62,131 nt of DNA from positions 1-62,131 of the forward strand of contig NZ_CBVI010000028.1 in the NCBI RefSeq assembly GCF_000513195.1, in the 5' to 3' direction. The position numbers were made by a program, and so were the translations under genes. The stretch comes from Bacteroides timonensis (lineage in GTDB: Bacteria; Bacteroidota; Bacteroidia; Bacteroidales; Bacteroidaceae). Each line of letters begins with the position of its first letter. Positions within the stretch are counted from its first letter, which is position 1. Positions 1 through 9,062 of this stretch are shown piece by piece. Under the pieces are notes generated by a model. It worked only from the letters and a program-made list of their open reading frames with translations, made no database searches and had not been told where the DNA came from.

Positions 1-204
1 CAATTTGGCTATGTAATTCAAGTGGTCATTAGCGTATACAAAGAACAGGGATTCAAACCTATTCATAAGAGGTGGATCGTAGAAAGATCATTCTCATAGA
101 TGGACAATGATAGGAGACTCTGTCGAAACTATGAATTGACATTCGATTCAGCAGAGGAAATGGTCAAAATATCAGCTATAAAATTATTATTGAAGAAAAT
201 TTAA
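1..204 (+). pseudogene. 3' remnant of IS5-family transposase
   Basis: Frame 1 reads through to a TAA at 202-204 and resembles the C-terminal end of IS5-group DDE transposases: RWIVERSFS, then RRLCRNYE, then a lysine- and leucine-rich tail ending KLLLKKI. In this family the RWVVER glutamate is part of the catalytic triad. A TAG at 97-99 stands where the family normally has a tryptophan codon, so the frame is interrupted. The 5' part lies outside the window. No intact terminal repeat can be confirmed. It is probably a dead insertion sequence marking the left edge of an accessory cassette. Confidence 0.75.
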
Positions 205-374
205 ACAGGCTCTAAAAGCAAAGAATCGTCATTGGCGGTTCTAAATGTAGCTCGTCATCTTGCATTTTATGTATCTGCGTATAAATGTCCAATCATCTAT
301 GATGATTTGTACAAATCTACGACTTTTATTATAATAAGCAGTAGTTTTATGTAAGAGATTTGAAGAGAGTATCA

Positions 375-1148
375 TCAATCTCCAATAGTTATAGTGGCAT
401 TTGATGAAAATGAGTTATGTTCATTATGGCGTACATACCCCAACTGATTGCAAAGTAACTTAGTTTGGCCTATCATGCTACCAGTTCCATCGTTATAATG
501 AGTATGCCCATATATCCAATATTCAGCATCACAATGTTCAATAAAAGTATCCATGTCAACCGCAAAAGCTGAATTTATGGGGCTTGATGTGAAACGAGGA
601 TCACTGATGCAGAGTGTAGGTTGATGGTGGGTGATTACAACCTTATGCTTGGCGATTGAGGTACTCAATGCTCCGGACAACCACTCCACACATTTTTGAT
701 GTAATGTCTCGTAATCCTGTGAGGTGAAACTTCTACCTTGATACTTGATGCGGTGGCAATCGGTCAACCCCATCTGCACGGCAACAAGTTCAGCTGGTGG
801 TATGATTGTCCACAGAGTAGTAAAGAAGAGCTCTGTATTTTCAATCATAACGCTTCTGTTGTTAATGTAATGTACGTTTTCACGAATGCAGTATTCATAA
901 TCATCAAAACGCTCGCAGAGTTCCACTCTGTCGTAATATTCGTGATTGCCGGGAATGATGTAGGTTTGCTGATAATGTTCGGCACACCAATCAAAAAAAG
1001 GATGATTCTCCCAAGATTTACCTCTGAACACATGTGTATCACCTGCCAGCACAAGAATATCACCCTTCACTTCTAAGGGGTGAAGTACCAGAAAGTCGGA
1101 ATTCTCTCGAAATTCAAGATGCAAGTCGGATGCATACTGTATTTTCAT
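375..1148 (-). CDS. Calcineurin-like metallophosphoesterase
   Basis: A 257-residue protein with the ordered metal-binding motifs of the calcineurin-like phosphoesterase superfamily: D8-x-H10, GDTH at 36-39, GNHE near 67, THH near 174 and GHTH near 215. No signal peptide or membrane segment is visible, so it is probably a cytoplasmic hydrolase of phosphomonoesters or phosphodiesters. Its start overlaps the stop of the upstream nucleotidyltransferase gene by 4 bp, which implies translational coupling. The substrate is unknown. In this setting it could remove a nucleotide or phosphate modification made by its neighbour, but that is inference. Confidence 0.85.
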   Translation of the reverse strand: MKIQYASDLHLEFRENSDFLVLHPLEVKGDILVLAGDTHVFRGKSWENHPFFDWCAEHYQQTYIIPGNHEYYDRVELCERFDDYEYCIRENVHYINNRSVMIENTELFFTTLWTIIPPAELVAVQMGLTDCHRIKYQGRSFTSQDYETLHQKCVEWLSGALSTSIAKHKVVITHHQPTLCISDPRFTSSPINSAFAVDMDTFIEHCDAEYWIYGHTHYNDGTGSMIGQTKLLCNQLGYVRHNEHNSFSSNATITIGD

Positions 1149-1930
1149 AAGCCAAAAATTAGTTTTAATCGTTCGATCAATTCCTCTTGAGATAAATTAC
1201 CGGCACCCATGTACTTAGCCAAACTTTGGGTATTGATAGGGTTTCTTTCAATATAATCAATAAACGTATGCATATCCCGTTTTATACCCTCGGGGAGTTG
1301 CACTCTATCGTTATTTTCATCGAGAATAAAGGAAATGCGATACACGTCCTTCTTATGCTTATCGATGTCATCTTGTTGCACATGCCCACCTGCAACCTTA
1401 CGGTCATAGTTGCTCACATAAGCTTTTGCTTTCAGTGCTATAAGGGCAAATTTGTCGAGCACTTGTACGCCATGAATTTCGGTAATATGAGATACAGCAA
1501 AATGATAGTATTCGTCATCCATCATAATGGCCGAGAAACTAGATAAATAGTCTTCTTCATTGCTAAGGTGCACGAGATGAATGTCATCGGGGACAGTAAT
1601 CGTATCCGGTACCCGACAAAAGAGTTCGATATACTTCGGAAATGACTTGTCCTTCGGATTGTCGAAACGATAGTAGGTACGTTTGAGCCCATCCTCTGTC
1701 TTGATAATCCCTGGTTGGTAACCAGCTGTGCGAATCATCTCCCAAAAGCGTTGAATGTAATCGGTAGACATGGCCTCACATACCACAATCATATCAATGT
1801 CGTGCGTAGTTCGCCCCATCAAGTCATTAGCGTCAAGATTGATATTTGTGGCCGTACCGCCAATAATAACATAACTGCTTTTAAACGATCCGAGGTATTC
1901 ACGAATACGTTCTATTCCATATATTGTCAT
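1145..1930 (-). CDS. AbiEii-like nucleotidyltransferase
   Basis: A 261-residue protein with the core of DNA-polymerase-beta-type nucleotidyltransferases: a GG pair at 24-25 followed by D44-I-D46 as metal ligands. Further on there is an ALKAKAYV helix and a KHKKDVYR stretch near 190, resembling the conserved K and KD motifs of AbiEii/MenT toxins. It overlaps the upstream winged-helix gene and the downstream phosphoesterase gene by 4 bp each. AbiEii toxins transfer nucleotides to target RNAs and are neutralised by a co-transcribed winged-helix antitoxin, and this arrangement matches. An alternative is a housekeeping-type minimal nucleotidyltransferase. The family call is good, but the toxin role is inferred. 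Confidence 0.72.
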   Translation of the reverse strand: MTIYGIERIREYLGSFKSSYVIIGGTATNINLDANDLMGRTTHDIDMIVVCEAMSTDYIQRFWEMIRTAGYQPGIIKTEDGLKRTYYRFDNPKDKSFPKYIELFCRVPDTITVPDDIHLVHLSNEEDYLSSFSAIMMDDEYYHFAVSHITEIHGVQVLDKFALIALKAKAYVSNYDRKVAGGHVQQDDIDKHKKDVYRISFILDENNDRVQLPEGIKRDMHTFIDYIERNPINTQSLAKYMGAGNLSQEELIERLKLIFGL

Positions 1931-2910
1931 AATGTTTTTTCTAATAATCGTTCAATTTGTCCTTGAATACGCTCATCTTCATGATCTTTGTAAATGAGAA
2001 TCATTGAAAGAGGATCGATGAAACCGCCTTTAGCAAGTGTAGCAGGGTTATATTTCCAAAACTCTATTCGCGTTGAATCCGGAAGGTTTGTTGCAGATGC
2101 TTTCTTCAGAAGTTGCCGCCCCATTTCACTACGTTTCTCTACGGCATAGCCATGTTGTGGCATATACCCCATATCCGTGTAATGACTTAACGCATCGTCG
2201 TATGAAAGAGGAGATGCTTGAACATCTGCTTTCGCACTAAGATACCCCACCTTGTCTATCGGTGAACTCATCATGGGGAGTGCTTGCACCCAAAGCTCTT
2301 TGCGTTTGCTTTTAAACACAATACTCTTCCCTCTTCCTTCCAAGGGGACAATATCACATAATCCTGCTTGCTTCAGTTCGGCCGCTATCATAGAGATTGT
2401 TTTTGGCGGATAGCTCAAACGCTCGGCTAACTCCTTGAATCCTATGCCTTCGACTTCACCTTTTTGTAAATAATAAAGTACCAGGAGTTGGGCAGCAGGA
2501 GTAAGCATAGAAAACTCTTTATAGCTATTCAGCCGTCGCTCGGTAAAATAAGTGCCCATAGTTGGAAGATAAATTTGACGATCTGGCACTATAAAGCAAA
2601 CCTTATGCTTGATTAATTGTCGACGTTGATCGCCATCCAATGCGTTCAAGTAAAGAATGCATGGAAGTTGAAGTTTTTCTTCAGCTGACTTCAGACGTCT
2701 GATAAGAAGCGACATAGGGAAGGTTCCTTCGGACGAATGGCTTTTTACGAGCACATGCTCTATACCTCCAATTGCCAATAGTCTACCCGTAAAGAGGTTG
2801 GCTATGGGAGCAGGAAACTGGTCAATAGCCTTACGCATATCACCCTTGTCTTCAAACTCAAATCCTAGTATGCTTGAGATATAGCTTCTTATATTACCTA
2901 TATATCCCAT
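1927..2910 (-). CDS. Winged-helix protein, candidate AbiEi-type antitoxin/regulator
   Basis: A 327-residue protein and the first gene of the leftward cassette. I place the start at 2910 (MGYIGNIRS) because the promoter (-7 element 2934-2941) lies inside the longer reading frame, so an ATG at 2964 would be untranscribed. Residues about 136-205 form a MarR-like winged helix (FKELAERLSYPPKTISM recognition region, then a basic beta wing). The N-terminal 130 residues look like an alpha/beta domain, and the C-terminal third is unassigned. It lies directly upstream of and overlaps a nucleotidyltransferase gene, as AbiEi antitoxins do. The inverted repeat at its promoter suggests autorepression. The protein is longer than typical AbiEi, so it may be a distinct family. 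Confidence 0.65.
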   Translation of the reverse strand: MGYIGNIRSYISSILGFEFEDKGDMRKAIDQFPAPIANLFTGRLLAIGGIEHVLVKSHSSEGTFPMSLLIRRLKSAEEKLQLPCILYLNALDGDQRRQLIKHKVCFIVPDRQIYLPTMGTYFTERRLNSYKEFSMLTPAAQLLVLYYLQKGEVEGIGFKELAERLSYPPKTISMIAAELKQAGLCDIVPLEGRGKSIVFKSKRKELWVQALPMMSSPIDKVGYLSAKADVQASPLSYDDALSHYTDMGYMPQHGYAVEKRSEMGRQLLKKASATNLPDSTRIEFWKYNPATLAKGGFIDPLSMILIYKDHEDERIQGQIERLLEKTL

Positions 2911-2949
2911 AATTACCTTATAAAGTATTGATGCAAAAATAAGGTAATT
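2911..2949. promoter_or_regulatory. Inverted-repeat operator candidate
   Basis: The perfect 10-bp arms AATTACCTTA (2911-2920) and TAAGGTAATT (2940-2949) flank the -7 element and predicted transcript start. Further GGTAA copies follow at about 2974 and 2985. The placement would let a dimeric winged-helix protein block transcription. The left arm also supplies the weak ribosome-binding region in front of the ATG. Confidence 0.55.
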
Positions 2950-2965
2950 ATATAGAATTTCCAAA
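2934..2965 (-). promoter_or_regulatory. Promoter of winged-helix/NTase/phosphoesterase operon
   Basis: On the minus strand there is a -33 TTTG (2962-2965), a 20-bp spacer and a -7 TATTTTTG (2934-2941), a full match to the Bacteroides consensus. The expected transcript start near 2927 leaves a leader of about 16 nt before the ATG at 2910. Confidence 0.7.
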
Positions 2966-2990
2966 GGATTAAAGGTAAATCTTCGGTAAT

Positions 2991-3268
2991 CTACACTTTT
3001 TTCCTACATTAGTAACAGAAATATTTCATGTTTCGCAAGTTCAACTTGCTATTTCTAATTTGTAAATATCACATATTTGGCTTGTACCGTCAGTAATGTA
3101 TTTTATTACATTATGAGGACACCTGCCGTCATTTTAATGATTCCGCAGCCACAGAACAAGCATTAAAACGATATATTCCCACTTATGACAAGAGTCGTAA
3201 ATTTATGGAGAAAGAGAAATGGGTGAAAGACATGATTGCTGACGGAAAGCAAGTGGTAGCAAAAGCAA
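2991..3268. other. Intergenic region, possible gene debris
   Basis: No convincing gene is present. A plus-strand frame is open from about 3097 to 3372 without a plausible start. Its middle part encodes a lysine-rich segment (KFMEKEKWVKDM) that could be the tail of a decayed gene. It runs into the antisense of the DUF2490 gene, so part of the openness is coincidental. Confidence 0.25.
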
Positions 3269-3949
3269 TCAGAACCGGTAAATCAACTCCCACCCCAGAA
3301 TATGCCTATCCAGATTACTCTCGTGCTGGTAGCAATAGAAAACGTCTGCCGACCAAGAGGACGACAGTTTAGCTTCCACCCCACCGCGGGCACGGAAGCG
3401 AGCGGCATGAAACCATTTGTCCTTTCCCAGATCGTGGTATTGCTCTAAAGAGGCATAAGGCGCCCATATAGTTACCTTGTAAGCCGCTTTCAGGCGGGTA
3501 CGGAGGCGGAATTCATCTGCCCCGCGCCCATCAAAGGTGTGCTGGAAACGTTCGCGCAAGGAGAATGTCCATTGTCGCTTTTTGAAGGAGAGAGAAACTC
3601 CCGCATGATAACGGTGCCGGGATTTCCACCCGTCTTCACCACGATTGCGGTAGTGGAATTCATAACAGCCCTCTGCCTTCAAGCATGAAAGCAAACGCAC
3701 GGAAGCGCCCACGCCCAATCCCCAACGGTCTATCTCGTCCCATGCATCACGGGTGCGCATCTCCACATCTCCCGAAAATGCAACCCTCGATGATAAATCA
3801 TGACTAAGCTTCATCTTATTCCAAGTCACAAGATCCCTGTCTTGCGCCTGCAAGGAAGACAGGCAAAAGAAAAACAATACTACAAACAGAGAAGCAAATT
3901 CCGGCAATAAAGCGCGTCTTTTCAGGATATCATTCTTAATTGTTTTCAT
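3269..3949 (-). CDS. DUF2490 outer-membrane barrel-like protein
   Basis: A 226-residue protein with an N-terminal hydrophobic signal segment (residues about 14-35). The rest alternates charged/aromatic and hydrophobic residues, typical of amphipathic beta strands, and ends in an aromatic residue (ELIYRF), as barrel proteins do. Repeated tracts with RXRXR and YRYHAGVSL-like patterns match DUF2490, predicted outer-membrane proteins of Bacteroidota with unknown function. It is a single gene with its own -7 element upstream. Confidence 0.75.
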   Translation of the reverse strand: MKTIKNDILKRRALLPEFASLFVVLFFFCLSSLQAQDRDLVTWNKMKLSHDLSSRVAFSGDVEMRTRDAWDEIDRWGLGVGASVRLLSCLKAEGCYEFHYRNRGEDGWKSRHRYHAGVSLSFKKRQWTFSLRERFQHTFDGRGADEFRLRTRLKAAYKVTIWAPYASLEQYHDLGKDKWFHAARFRARGGVEAKLSSSWSADVFYCYQHESNLDRHILGWELIYRF

Positions 3950-3968
3950 GCCTTTTCTTTTGATTCCA

Positions 3969-3976
3969 CAAAGTTA
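3969..3976 (-). promoter_or_regulatory. -7 element for DUF2490 gene
   Basis: TAACTTTG on the minus strand, 20 bp upstream of the ATG at 3949. A TTG lies 16 bp further upstream, shorter than the usual 19-20 bp spacing. Confidence 0.5.
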
Positions 3977-4095
3977 AGGATAAATTCTGTAACAATTCTG
4001 TAATACCAGAGTCATTTCCATAACAATGGCAACACCAATCTGACCACAAGCAACAAAAAAGTTATATATCTTGTTCAATATTCGACAATTAATTG

Positions 4096-4103
4096 TATTT
4101 TTG
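4096..4103 (+). promoter_or_regulatory. -7 element for LruC-domain gene
   Basis: TATTTTTG matches TAnnTTTG. It lies 18 bp upstream of the chosen ATG at 4122, so the leader is very short. Confidence 0.5.
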
Positions 4104-4121
4104 CAAAAAATTATGCCAATT

Positions 4122-6113
4122 ATGAGAAAAAACATGTTAGGGATGATGATGCTTATTACAATCTTGGCTTTTGTTATAAGCAGTTGTACTGATAAAGACG
4201 TTTATCAGGGTCCCAAAGAAGCCAACAAAGAATTCAATGAATTCGATTATGAAACAGTTCAGAACGAAGTCAACTTGGAAGTCAGCTACCTAAATAGTGA
4301 AGTACAAGCTAACGTTTACTTTGAATTGTATGATGAAATGCCCGTTACTCCCGGTGAGTACAACTACATTAAACGGGATGATGTATCTCCCCTCTTCACA
4401 GCCTACACTGCCGACAACAGTGTTTTCAACGGAACCGTGGAACTGCCCGCTTACGTAAAGAAAGTATATGTCTATACCCCGGCATTCTTTGCACAGACCC
4501 TGATAGAAGCAGAGGTCGTCAACGGAGTCATCAAAGCCACGGATGGAGCGACGGATGCAAACACCCGTACAGTATCTTCCACAAGTCAGGAATACAACAG
4601 CTATATGTTGACAGAAGAGAATACTCCTAACGAATATAACGATACACGCTGGAAAGGCTGGCTAGGCAGTTACGACAAATATAAGAACGGAGAAATCAAC
4701 TATACATATCAAGGAAAACTAGCCGCCCAAGAAACAGATGGACTCTATACCGCGCATACGCGAGTCATCAACGCTGAGACATCCTGCCCGAAAGAATATC
4801 GCAGCTACTCGGACATGTACCTCAACGAAACTGCCGAGGTGGCAGTGACTTTCCTCGGACAGAACACTTGCTGGAATTGCTCTATGGGTTATTACTACTA
4901 TAAAGAAGGAGAAAACCCGCAAGACCCGAAAGATGCCCATGTCATTATGCTGTTTCCAAATACACAAGATGGACAATGGGGAAGGGATCCCCAAAAAGCC
5001 GCGCCGACCGCCGGTATAAACAGGTTGACATCCGTCCAACTGAAATATTATCCCAACATTGCCCAAGGAAGTATGGAAGGCGAGACTAATGCATTCCCTA
5101 GCGGATACAGAATAGGTTTTGTTATTGCCAACAACGCATGGAGCAACCGCATACAAGGATACACCGGCAACAATAAATATCGTGCAGCAACATCAGAAGG
5201 CCTCAGCATTAAGAATCAAGGAACAAATTTCAACTCTCCTCGTACTGCTGTATACAGATATGGTGATTGGGTCATGATTTCGTTCGAAGACTACACTACG
5301 GATGAAAACTTCAGTGACGTTGTGATAACTCTGAAATCCAATCCGGTAGATGCCATTACGAATATACCCGAAGTAGATCCTGATAACGACAAGACTACAG
5401 TACAACCGTCATTGAAAGGAACTTTCGCCTTTGAAGATTTGTGGCCCAGCCAGGGAGATTATGATATGAACGACGTTATGGTACGCTATTCTTACGGAAA
5501 GACTTTTGATATAAACAATAAGATTTATAGCGAAACGTTCGTCTTCAAGACTTTTGCAAACGTGGCAAGCAACAACAACGGCCTGGCATTCAAGCTGACG
5601 ACCAACGGCACTGTGTCTTCTGCAACTTTTGCCGTATGCAAAGCCGGAGAAACTGAATTCAAGGAAGAGAAGCTGCAGTATGAGGCAACAGATAACGTAT
5701 ATATCCTGACAGACAATGTGAAAAGCAACATGGGAGGAGAATACAAGATAACCGTCAACTACGAAAAAGAATCGCCTGCTACCCGGCAGTCTGGCGCCGA
5801 GGCTTTCATCTTCAAAAATGAAGATAACGGAAAGCGTTGGGAAGTACACCTCCCCAAACGTAAACCGACATCTAAAATGGAAACATCTTATTTCGGAACA
5901 GGAGATGATGCTTCAAAACCGGAGAAGGACATCTATTATGTACGTAACGGTTCCTATCCGTTTGCCATCTTCCTCAGTGGAGCTGACGAAAATAGCCTGA
6001 GCAAGATGCTGGATAAAGCAAACGAAAAAACTGCCGTTGAACAGCTTTACAGCGGATACTCTGGATGGGTTGAAAGCAATGGCACACAAAATCAGGACTG
6101 GTATAAAAAGTAG
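4122..6113 (+). CDS. LruC-domain lipoprotein
   Basis: A 663-residue secreted protein. The start at 4122 (MRKNMLGM) gives a clean lipoprotein signal with a hydrophobic core and the lipobox VISSC; earlier in-frame starts overlap the promoter. The central segment FAFEDLWPSQGDYDMNDVM is diagnostic of the LruC domain, a calcium-site-like acidic motif found in surface lipoproteins of Bacteroidota. The function is unknown, but exposure on the cell surface or in the periplasm and binding of sugar or protein are plausible. It stands alone and is followed by a tandem repeat array and a hairpin shared with the convergent gene. Confidence 0.8.
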   Translation: MRKNMLGMMMLITILAFVISSCTDKDVYQGPKEANKEFNEFDYETVQNEVNLEVSYLNSEVQANVYFELYDEMPVTPGEYNYIKRDDVSPLFTAYTADNSVFNGTVELPAYVKKVYVYTPAFFAQTLIEAEVVNGVIKATDGATDANTRTVSSTSQEYNSYMLTEENTPNEYNDTRWKGWLGSYDKYKNGEINYTYQGKLAAQETDGLYTAHTRVINAETSCPKEYRSYSDMYLNETAEVAVTFLGQNTCWNCSMGYYYYKEGENPQDPKDAHVIMLFPNTQDGQWGRDPQKAAPTAGINRLTSVQLKYYPNIAQGSMEGETNAFPSGYRIGFVIANNAWSNRIQGYTGNNKYRAATSEGLSIKNQGTNFNSPRTAVYRYGDWVMISFEDYTTDENFSDVVITLKSNPVDAITNIPEVDPDNDKTTVQPSLKGTFAFEDLWPSQGDYDMNDVMVRYSYGKTFDINNKIYSETFVFKTFANVASNNNGLAFKLTTNGTVSSATFAVCKAGETEFKEEKLQYEATDNVYILTDNVKSNMGGEYKITVNYEKESPATRQSGAEAFIFKNEDNGKRWEVHLPKRKPTSKMETSYFGTGDDASKPEKDIYYVRNGSYPFAIFLSGADENSLSKMLDKANEKTAVEQLYSGYSGWVESNGTQNQDWYKK

Positions 6114-6141
6114 GGAAGCAACACTCTGACTACACGACCGC

Positions 6142-6220
6142 AAACTTTTACTAAAACTTCCCCGGATTTTCACTAAATCTTGCCGGAAGTTTTAGTAAAT
6201 CTTGCCGGAAGTTTTAGTAA
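6142..6220. repeat. 22-bp-period array A
   Basis: Four units start at 6142, 6164, 6186 and 6208, aligned on the core TTTTACTAAA / TTTTAGTAAA. The core is a dyad around one base: TTTTA-C-TAAAA in unit 1 (centre 6151) and TTTTA-G-TAAAA in unit 4 (centre 6217), exactly 66 bp apart. Units 2 and 3 share the tail ATCTTGCCG. It lies between two convergent gene ends. Confidence 0.85.
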
Positions 6221-6226
6221 AAGAAA

Positions 6227-6257
6227 AAAGGGCTGAAATATGAGATTTCAGCCCTTT
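6227..6257. terminator. Bidirectional terminator
   Basis: A hairpin with 13-bp arms around AGGGCTGAAAT / ATTTCAGCCCT, an A-run before it and a T-run after it, placed between the convergent LruC and acetyltransferase genes. Confidence 0.8.
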
Positions 6258-6272
6258 TTCTTTAGTTTCTAC

Positions 6273-6932
6273 TTAAAGGCGGCCAGCTGCTTTCAGATGT
6301 TCCTCTATCTTCTGGAAGAACAAACTCAGATGTGAACCATCCACGAATGCATGATTTACATAAATGGAAAGAGGAAACACCAGGCGCCCTTCACGAGATA
6401 CAGCCTTGCCGGAAGTCATCAGCGGATAACTGCAACCATTACCAACTTCAGCCAACGTGTAGGTGGTAGATGTGAAGTACATCTTGGGCACCGCGCTCAG
6501 ATGAACGACATCATAATAGCCCTGCGCTCCCAGCACCTTCTCGGCTCCGTATGGGTCGCCGTCTTCCGGAATATTGGTTATCAAAGAATAAGCCTCGGCA
6601 TAAAAGCTCTCGAAATCTTCATGATAGGGAATGCGGACGGTATAGAAAGTCTTGCCCGGCACAGCTATCGGAGAAATGATATCTACCTTATCGTGAAAAA
6701 TGACTTGACCGTTCTTATCCGTGCGGTAACGAAGTTCCGGAACCTCGTTAGCCGAACGAACTACGGCATAAAGATAATAAAGGAAGAAAGAACGCCCGGA
6801 AGCTCTTGCCGCGGCACTGGCTTCGGTGCAATCAATCTCCGTGGTAATGGAATACCATGAATTCACAAAACCCCGGAAGAAGTTATAATTATCCCGGCGT
6901 TCCCATGTATCAATGTCTACAATATGTTTCAT
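6273..6932 (-). CDS. Chloramphenicol acetyltransferase-like protein
   Basis: A 219-residue protein of the type A CAT fold, close to the usual length of about 215. The active-site signature HxxxDG is present near the C-terminus (NHAFVDGSH), and the family-typical N-terminal stretch and [20 protein letters not shown] segment are recognisable. CAT enzymes acetylate with acetyl-CoA in the cytoplasm. Chromosomal CAT-like proteins in Bacteroides often have no proven drug substrate, so resistance should not be assumed. Its ATG overlaps the dsbD stop by 4 bp, so it is co-translated with dsbD. Confidence 0.8.
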   Translation of the reverse strand: MKHIVDIDTWERRDNYNFFRGFVNSWYSITTEIDCTEASAAARASGRSFFLYYLYAVVRSANEVPELRYRTDKNGQVIFHDKVDIISPIAVPGKTFYTVRIPYHEDFESFYAEAYSLITNIPEDGDPYGAEKVLGAQGYYDVVHLSAVPKMYFTSTTYTLAEVGNGCSYPLMTSGKAVSREGRLVFPLSIYVNHAFVDGSHLSLFFQKIEEHLKAAGRL

Positions 6933-8986
6933 TTTTCTTTCTTATAGTTCTCCAGTCCGGTTTGCAAGAACTCGATATACTTAGGAATATCCTCGTCATA
7001 GGAATAAGACTTATTCAAAGGACGGCCTTCATTATCAATCAGCACATAGAACGGCTGCGCGTTTGCACCGAACTTGACCCGTTGCAGATAACTCCATTTA
7101 TCGCCTACGGTACGCAAGGTACGCTCTCTGCCATTCTCAACCACCTTTACAGGTTCGGTCAGCGGAGTCTTATCATCTACATAGAGTGTGATGAGTACAT
7201 AGTCGTTATTAATGATATCGCTCACTTTTGAATCTGTCCATACGGCAAGCTCCATCTTACGGCAGTTCACGCAACCATAACCGGTGAAGTCGAGCATCAC
7301 AGGTTTGCGGTGCTGGCGGGCATATTCCATTCCGAGATCGTAATCATCGAACTTGGCATGTACCTCGTTATTATAAAGATTGAAGTCCTGCGTCTGCATG
7401 GGCGGAGCAAAAGCGCTTACCGCCTTGAGCGGAGCCCCCCACAAGCCGGGAACCATATATACAGCGAAAGCAAGTGAAAAGAGCGCCATAAAGAAGCGGC
7501 CCACTCCCACCTTCGTATCGTCATCATCGTGCGGAAACTTGATCTTGCCCAGCAAATAGAAACCCAGCAAAGCAAACAGTACAATCCACAACGCCAGGAA
7601 GGTTTCGCGGTCGAGGATACGCCAGCCGTATGCTAAATCGGCTACGGAAAGGAACTTCAGGGCAAAAGCCAGTTCCAGGAAACCGAGGGTAACCTTGATG
7701 ACATTCATCCATCCTCCCGATTTCGGCATAGACTTCAGCCAGGACGGGAACAGTGCGAACAGCGTGAACGGCAATGCCAGAGCAATAGCAAAACCAAGCA
7801 TACCGATGGCCGGAGCCACCACACTGCCCGTTGTGGACACCTGCACCAGCAGAAAGCCGATAATGGGACCTGTGCAAGAGAAAGACACCAGTGAAAGCGT
7901 GAATGCCATCAGGAAGATACTGAGCAAACCGCTTGTCGCTTCTGCCTTACTATCTACCGCGTTACTCCATTTAGAGGGCAGCGTCAGTTCGAAAGCTCCG
8001 AAGAAGGAAGCTGCAAACACAACCAGCATCAGACAGAAAAGGATATTGAACACGGCATTCGTGGAAAGTGCATTCAGTGCACTGGCACCGAAGATCAACG
8101 TAATGGCCAAACCTAAAGTTACGTAAATCACCACGATAGAAGCGCCATACGTCCAAGCATCACGAATACCTTTCTTTTTATCTTTGGAACGTTTCAGGAA
8201 GAAACTTACCGTCATAGGGATAATAGGCCACACACAAGGCGTGAACAATGCCAGCAGTCCACCGAGGAATCCGGTGATAAAGATATAAATCCATGACATA
8301 TCTTCCTGCGAAGTGGTTTCACCATAAGATTGCAGATCATTGATGACAGGTTTCCACAAGTCAATGTTGCCCGCCACATTTATATCCGTCGGACCATCTG
8401 CACCACCTATTATACCGGTGGAAGCTGTATCAGCAGGTGTTTCAGTTTGGGAAGCAGGCTGAGTTTCCGGTTTCATGTCCTCTGCCGGAGCTGTTACCTT
8501 TTCAGCAGGAGTTGCGGCTGCAGCACCTTTAGCGACTTCCGCTTTACCTGAAAAATTAAATTCTACCTGTGTAGGAGGCAAACAGTTCTCATCATTACAA
8601 GCACCGAATTCCAGAAAACCTTCAATTTTATAATCTCCCCCAGTGAGCTTCAGCTTCTGAACAAATTGTGCCGTAGACTCAAAATAGCGCACGTTCATCT
8701 CGAACAACTTATCATAAGAAGCTATTTCTTTTCCTTTCGGCTGCAACTTTCCTACAACTGTAGCACCGGATATCTTCTCTACATTGAAGGTAGCCGAGAT
8801 AGGACCACCGTCACCCAGGTCGGTAGAATATACATGCCAACCCTTATCGATAGTAGCGGTAAATACAATTTCCGCCTCTCCCGCTGCAAGCGTCTTCAGT
8901 TCCGACTTAAACTTGACGGGTTCCTGTATCTGCGCTTGCGCCACGACAGCAATCAGCAACAGACAAATGGATAATATTTTCTTCAT
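6929..8986 (-). CDS. dsbD: Thiol:disulfide interchange protein DsbD
   Basis: A 685-residue protein with the three DsbD modules in order: signal peptide and N-terminal DsbC-like domain (about 20-150), an alanine- and proline-rich linker, a membrane domain of about eight helices (about 230-500) and a C-terminal thioredoxin-like domain with GCVNCRK as the CxxC centre. The membrane redox cysteines are visible in [10 protein letters not shown] and [10 protein letters not shown]. It moves electrons from cytoplasmic thioredoxin to periplasmic thiol proteins. It lies upstream of and overlaps the acetyltransferase-like gene. An unusual 7-bp repeat tract sits just upstream of its start. Confidence 0.93.
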   Translation of the reverse strand: MKKILSICLLLIAVVAQAQIQEPVKFKSELKTLAAGEAEIVFTATIDKGWHVYSTDLGDGGPISATFNVEKISGATVVGKLQPKGKEIASYDKLFEMNVRYFESTAQFVQKLKLTGGDYKIEGFLEFGACNDENCLPPTQVEFNFSGKAEVAKGAAAATPAEKVTAPAEDMKPETQPASQTETPADTASTGIIGGADGPTDINVAGNIDLWKPVINDLQSYGETTSQEDMSWIYIFITGFLGGLLALFTPCVWPIIPMTVSFFLKRSKDKKKGIRDAWTYGASIVVIYVTLGLAITLIFGASALNALSTNAVFNILFCLMLVVFAASFFGAFELTLPSKWSNAVDSKAEATSGLLSIFLMAFTLSLVSFSCTGPIIGFLLVQVSTTGSVVAPAIGMLGFAIALALPFTLFALFPSWLKSMPKSGGWMNVIKVTLGFLELAFALKFLSVADLAYGWRILDRETFLALWIVLFALLGFYLLGKIKFPHDDDDTKVGVGRFFMALFSLAFAVYMVPGLWGAPLKAVSAFAPPMQTQDFNLYNNEVHAKFDDYDLGMEYARQHRKPVMLDFTGYGCVNCRKMELAVWTDSKVSDIINNDYVLITLYVDDKTPLTEPVKVVENGRERTLRTVGDKWSYLQRVKFGANAQPFYVLIDNEGRPLNKSYSYDEDIPKYIEFLQTGLENYKKEK

Positions 8987-8999
8987 ACAATGATTTTAA

Positions 9000-9062
9000 T
9001 TACGAGTTACAAATTACAAATTACGAATTGTCAATTGTCAACTGTCAATTGTCAATTGTTTC
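9000..9062. repeat. 7-bp tandem repeat tract
   Basis: Nine heptamers of two related types occur in register: TTACGAG, TTACAAA twice, TTACGAA, then TTGTCAA, TTGTCAA, CTGTCAA, TTGTCAA and TTGTTTC. The tract lies between dsbD and the upstream gene and supplies that gene's last codons and stop. Confidence 0.85.

Noticed and set aside
3097..3372. Open plus-strand frame upstream of and overlapping the DUF2490 gene
   Set aside because: No plausible start, no recognised family, and the second half is antisense to a well-supported gene.
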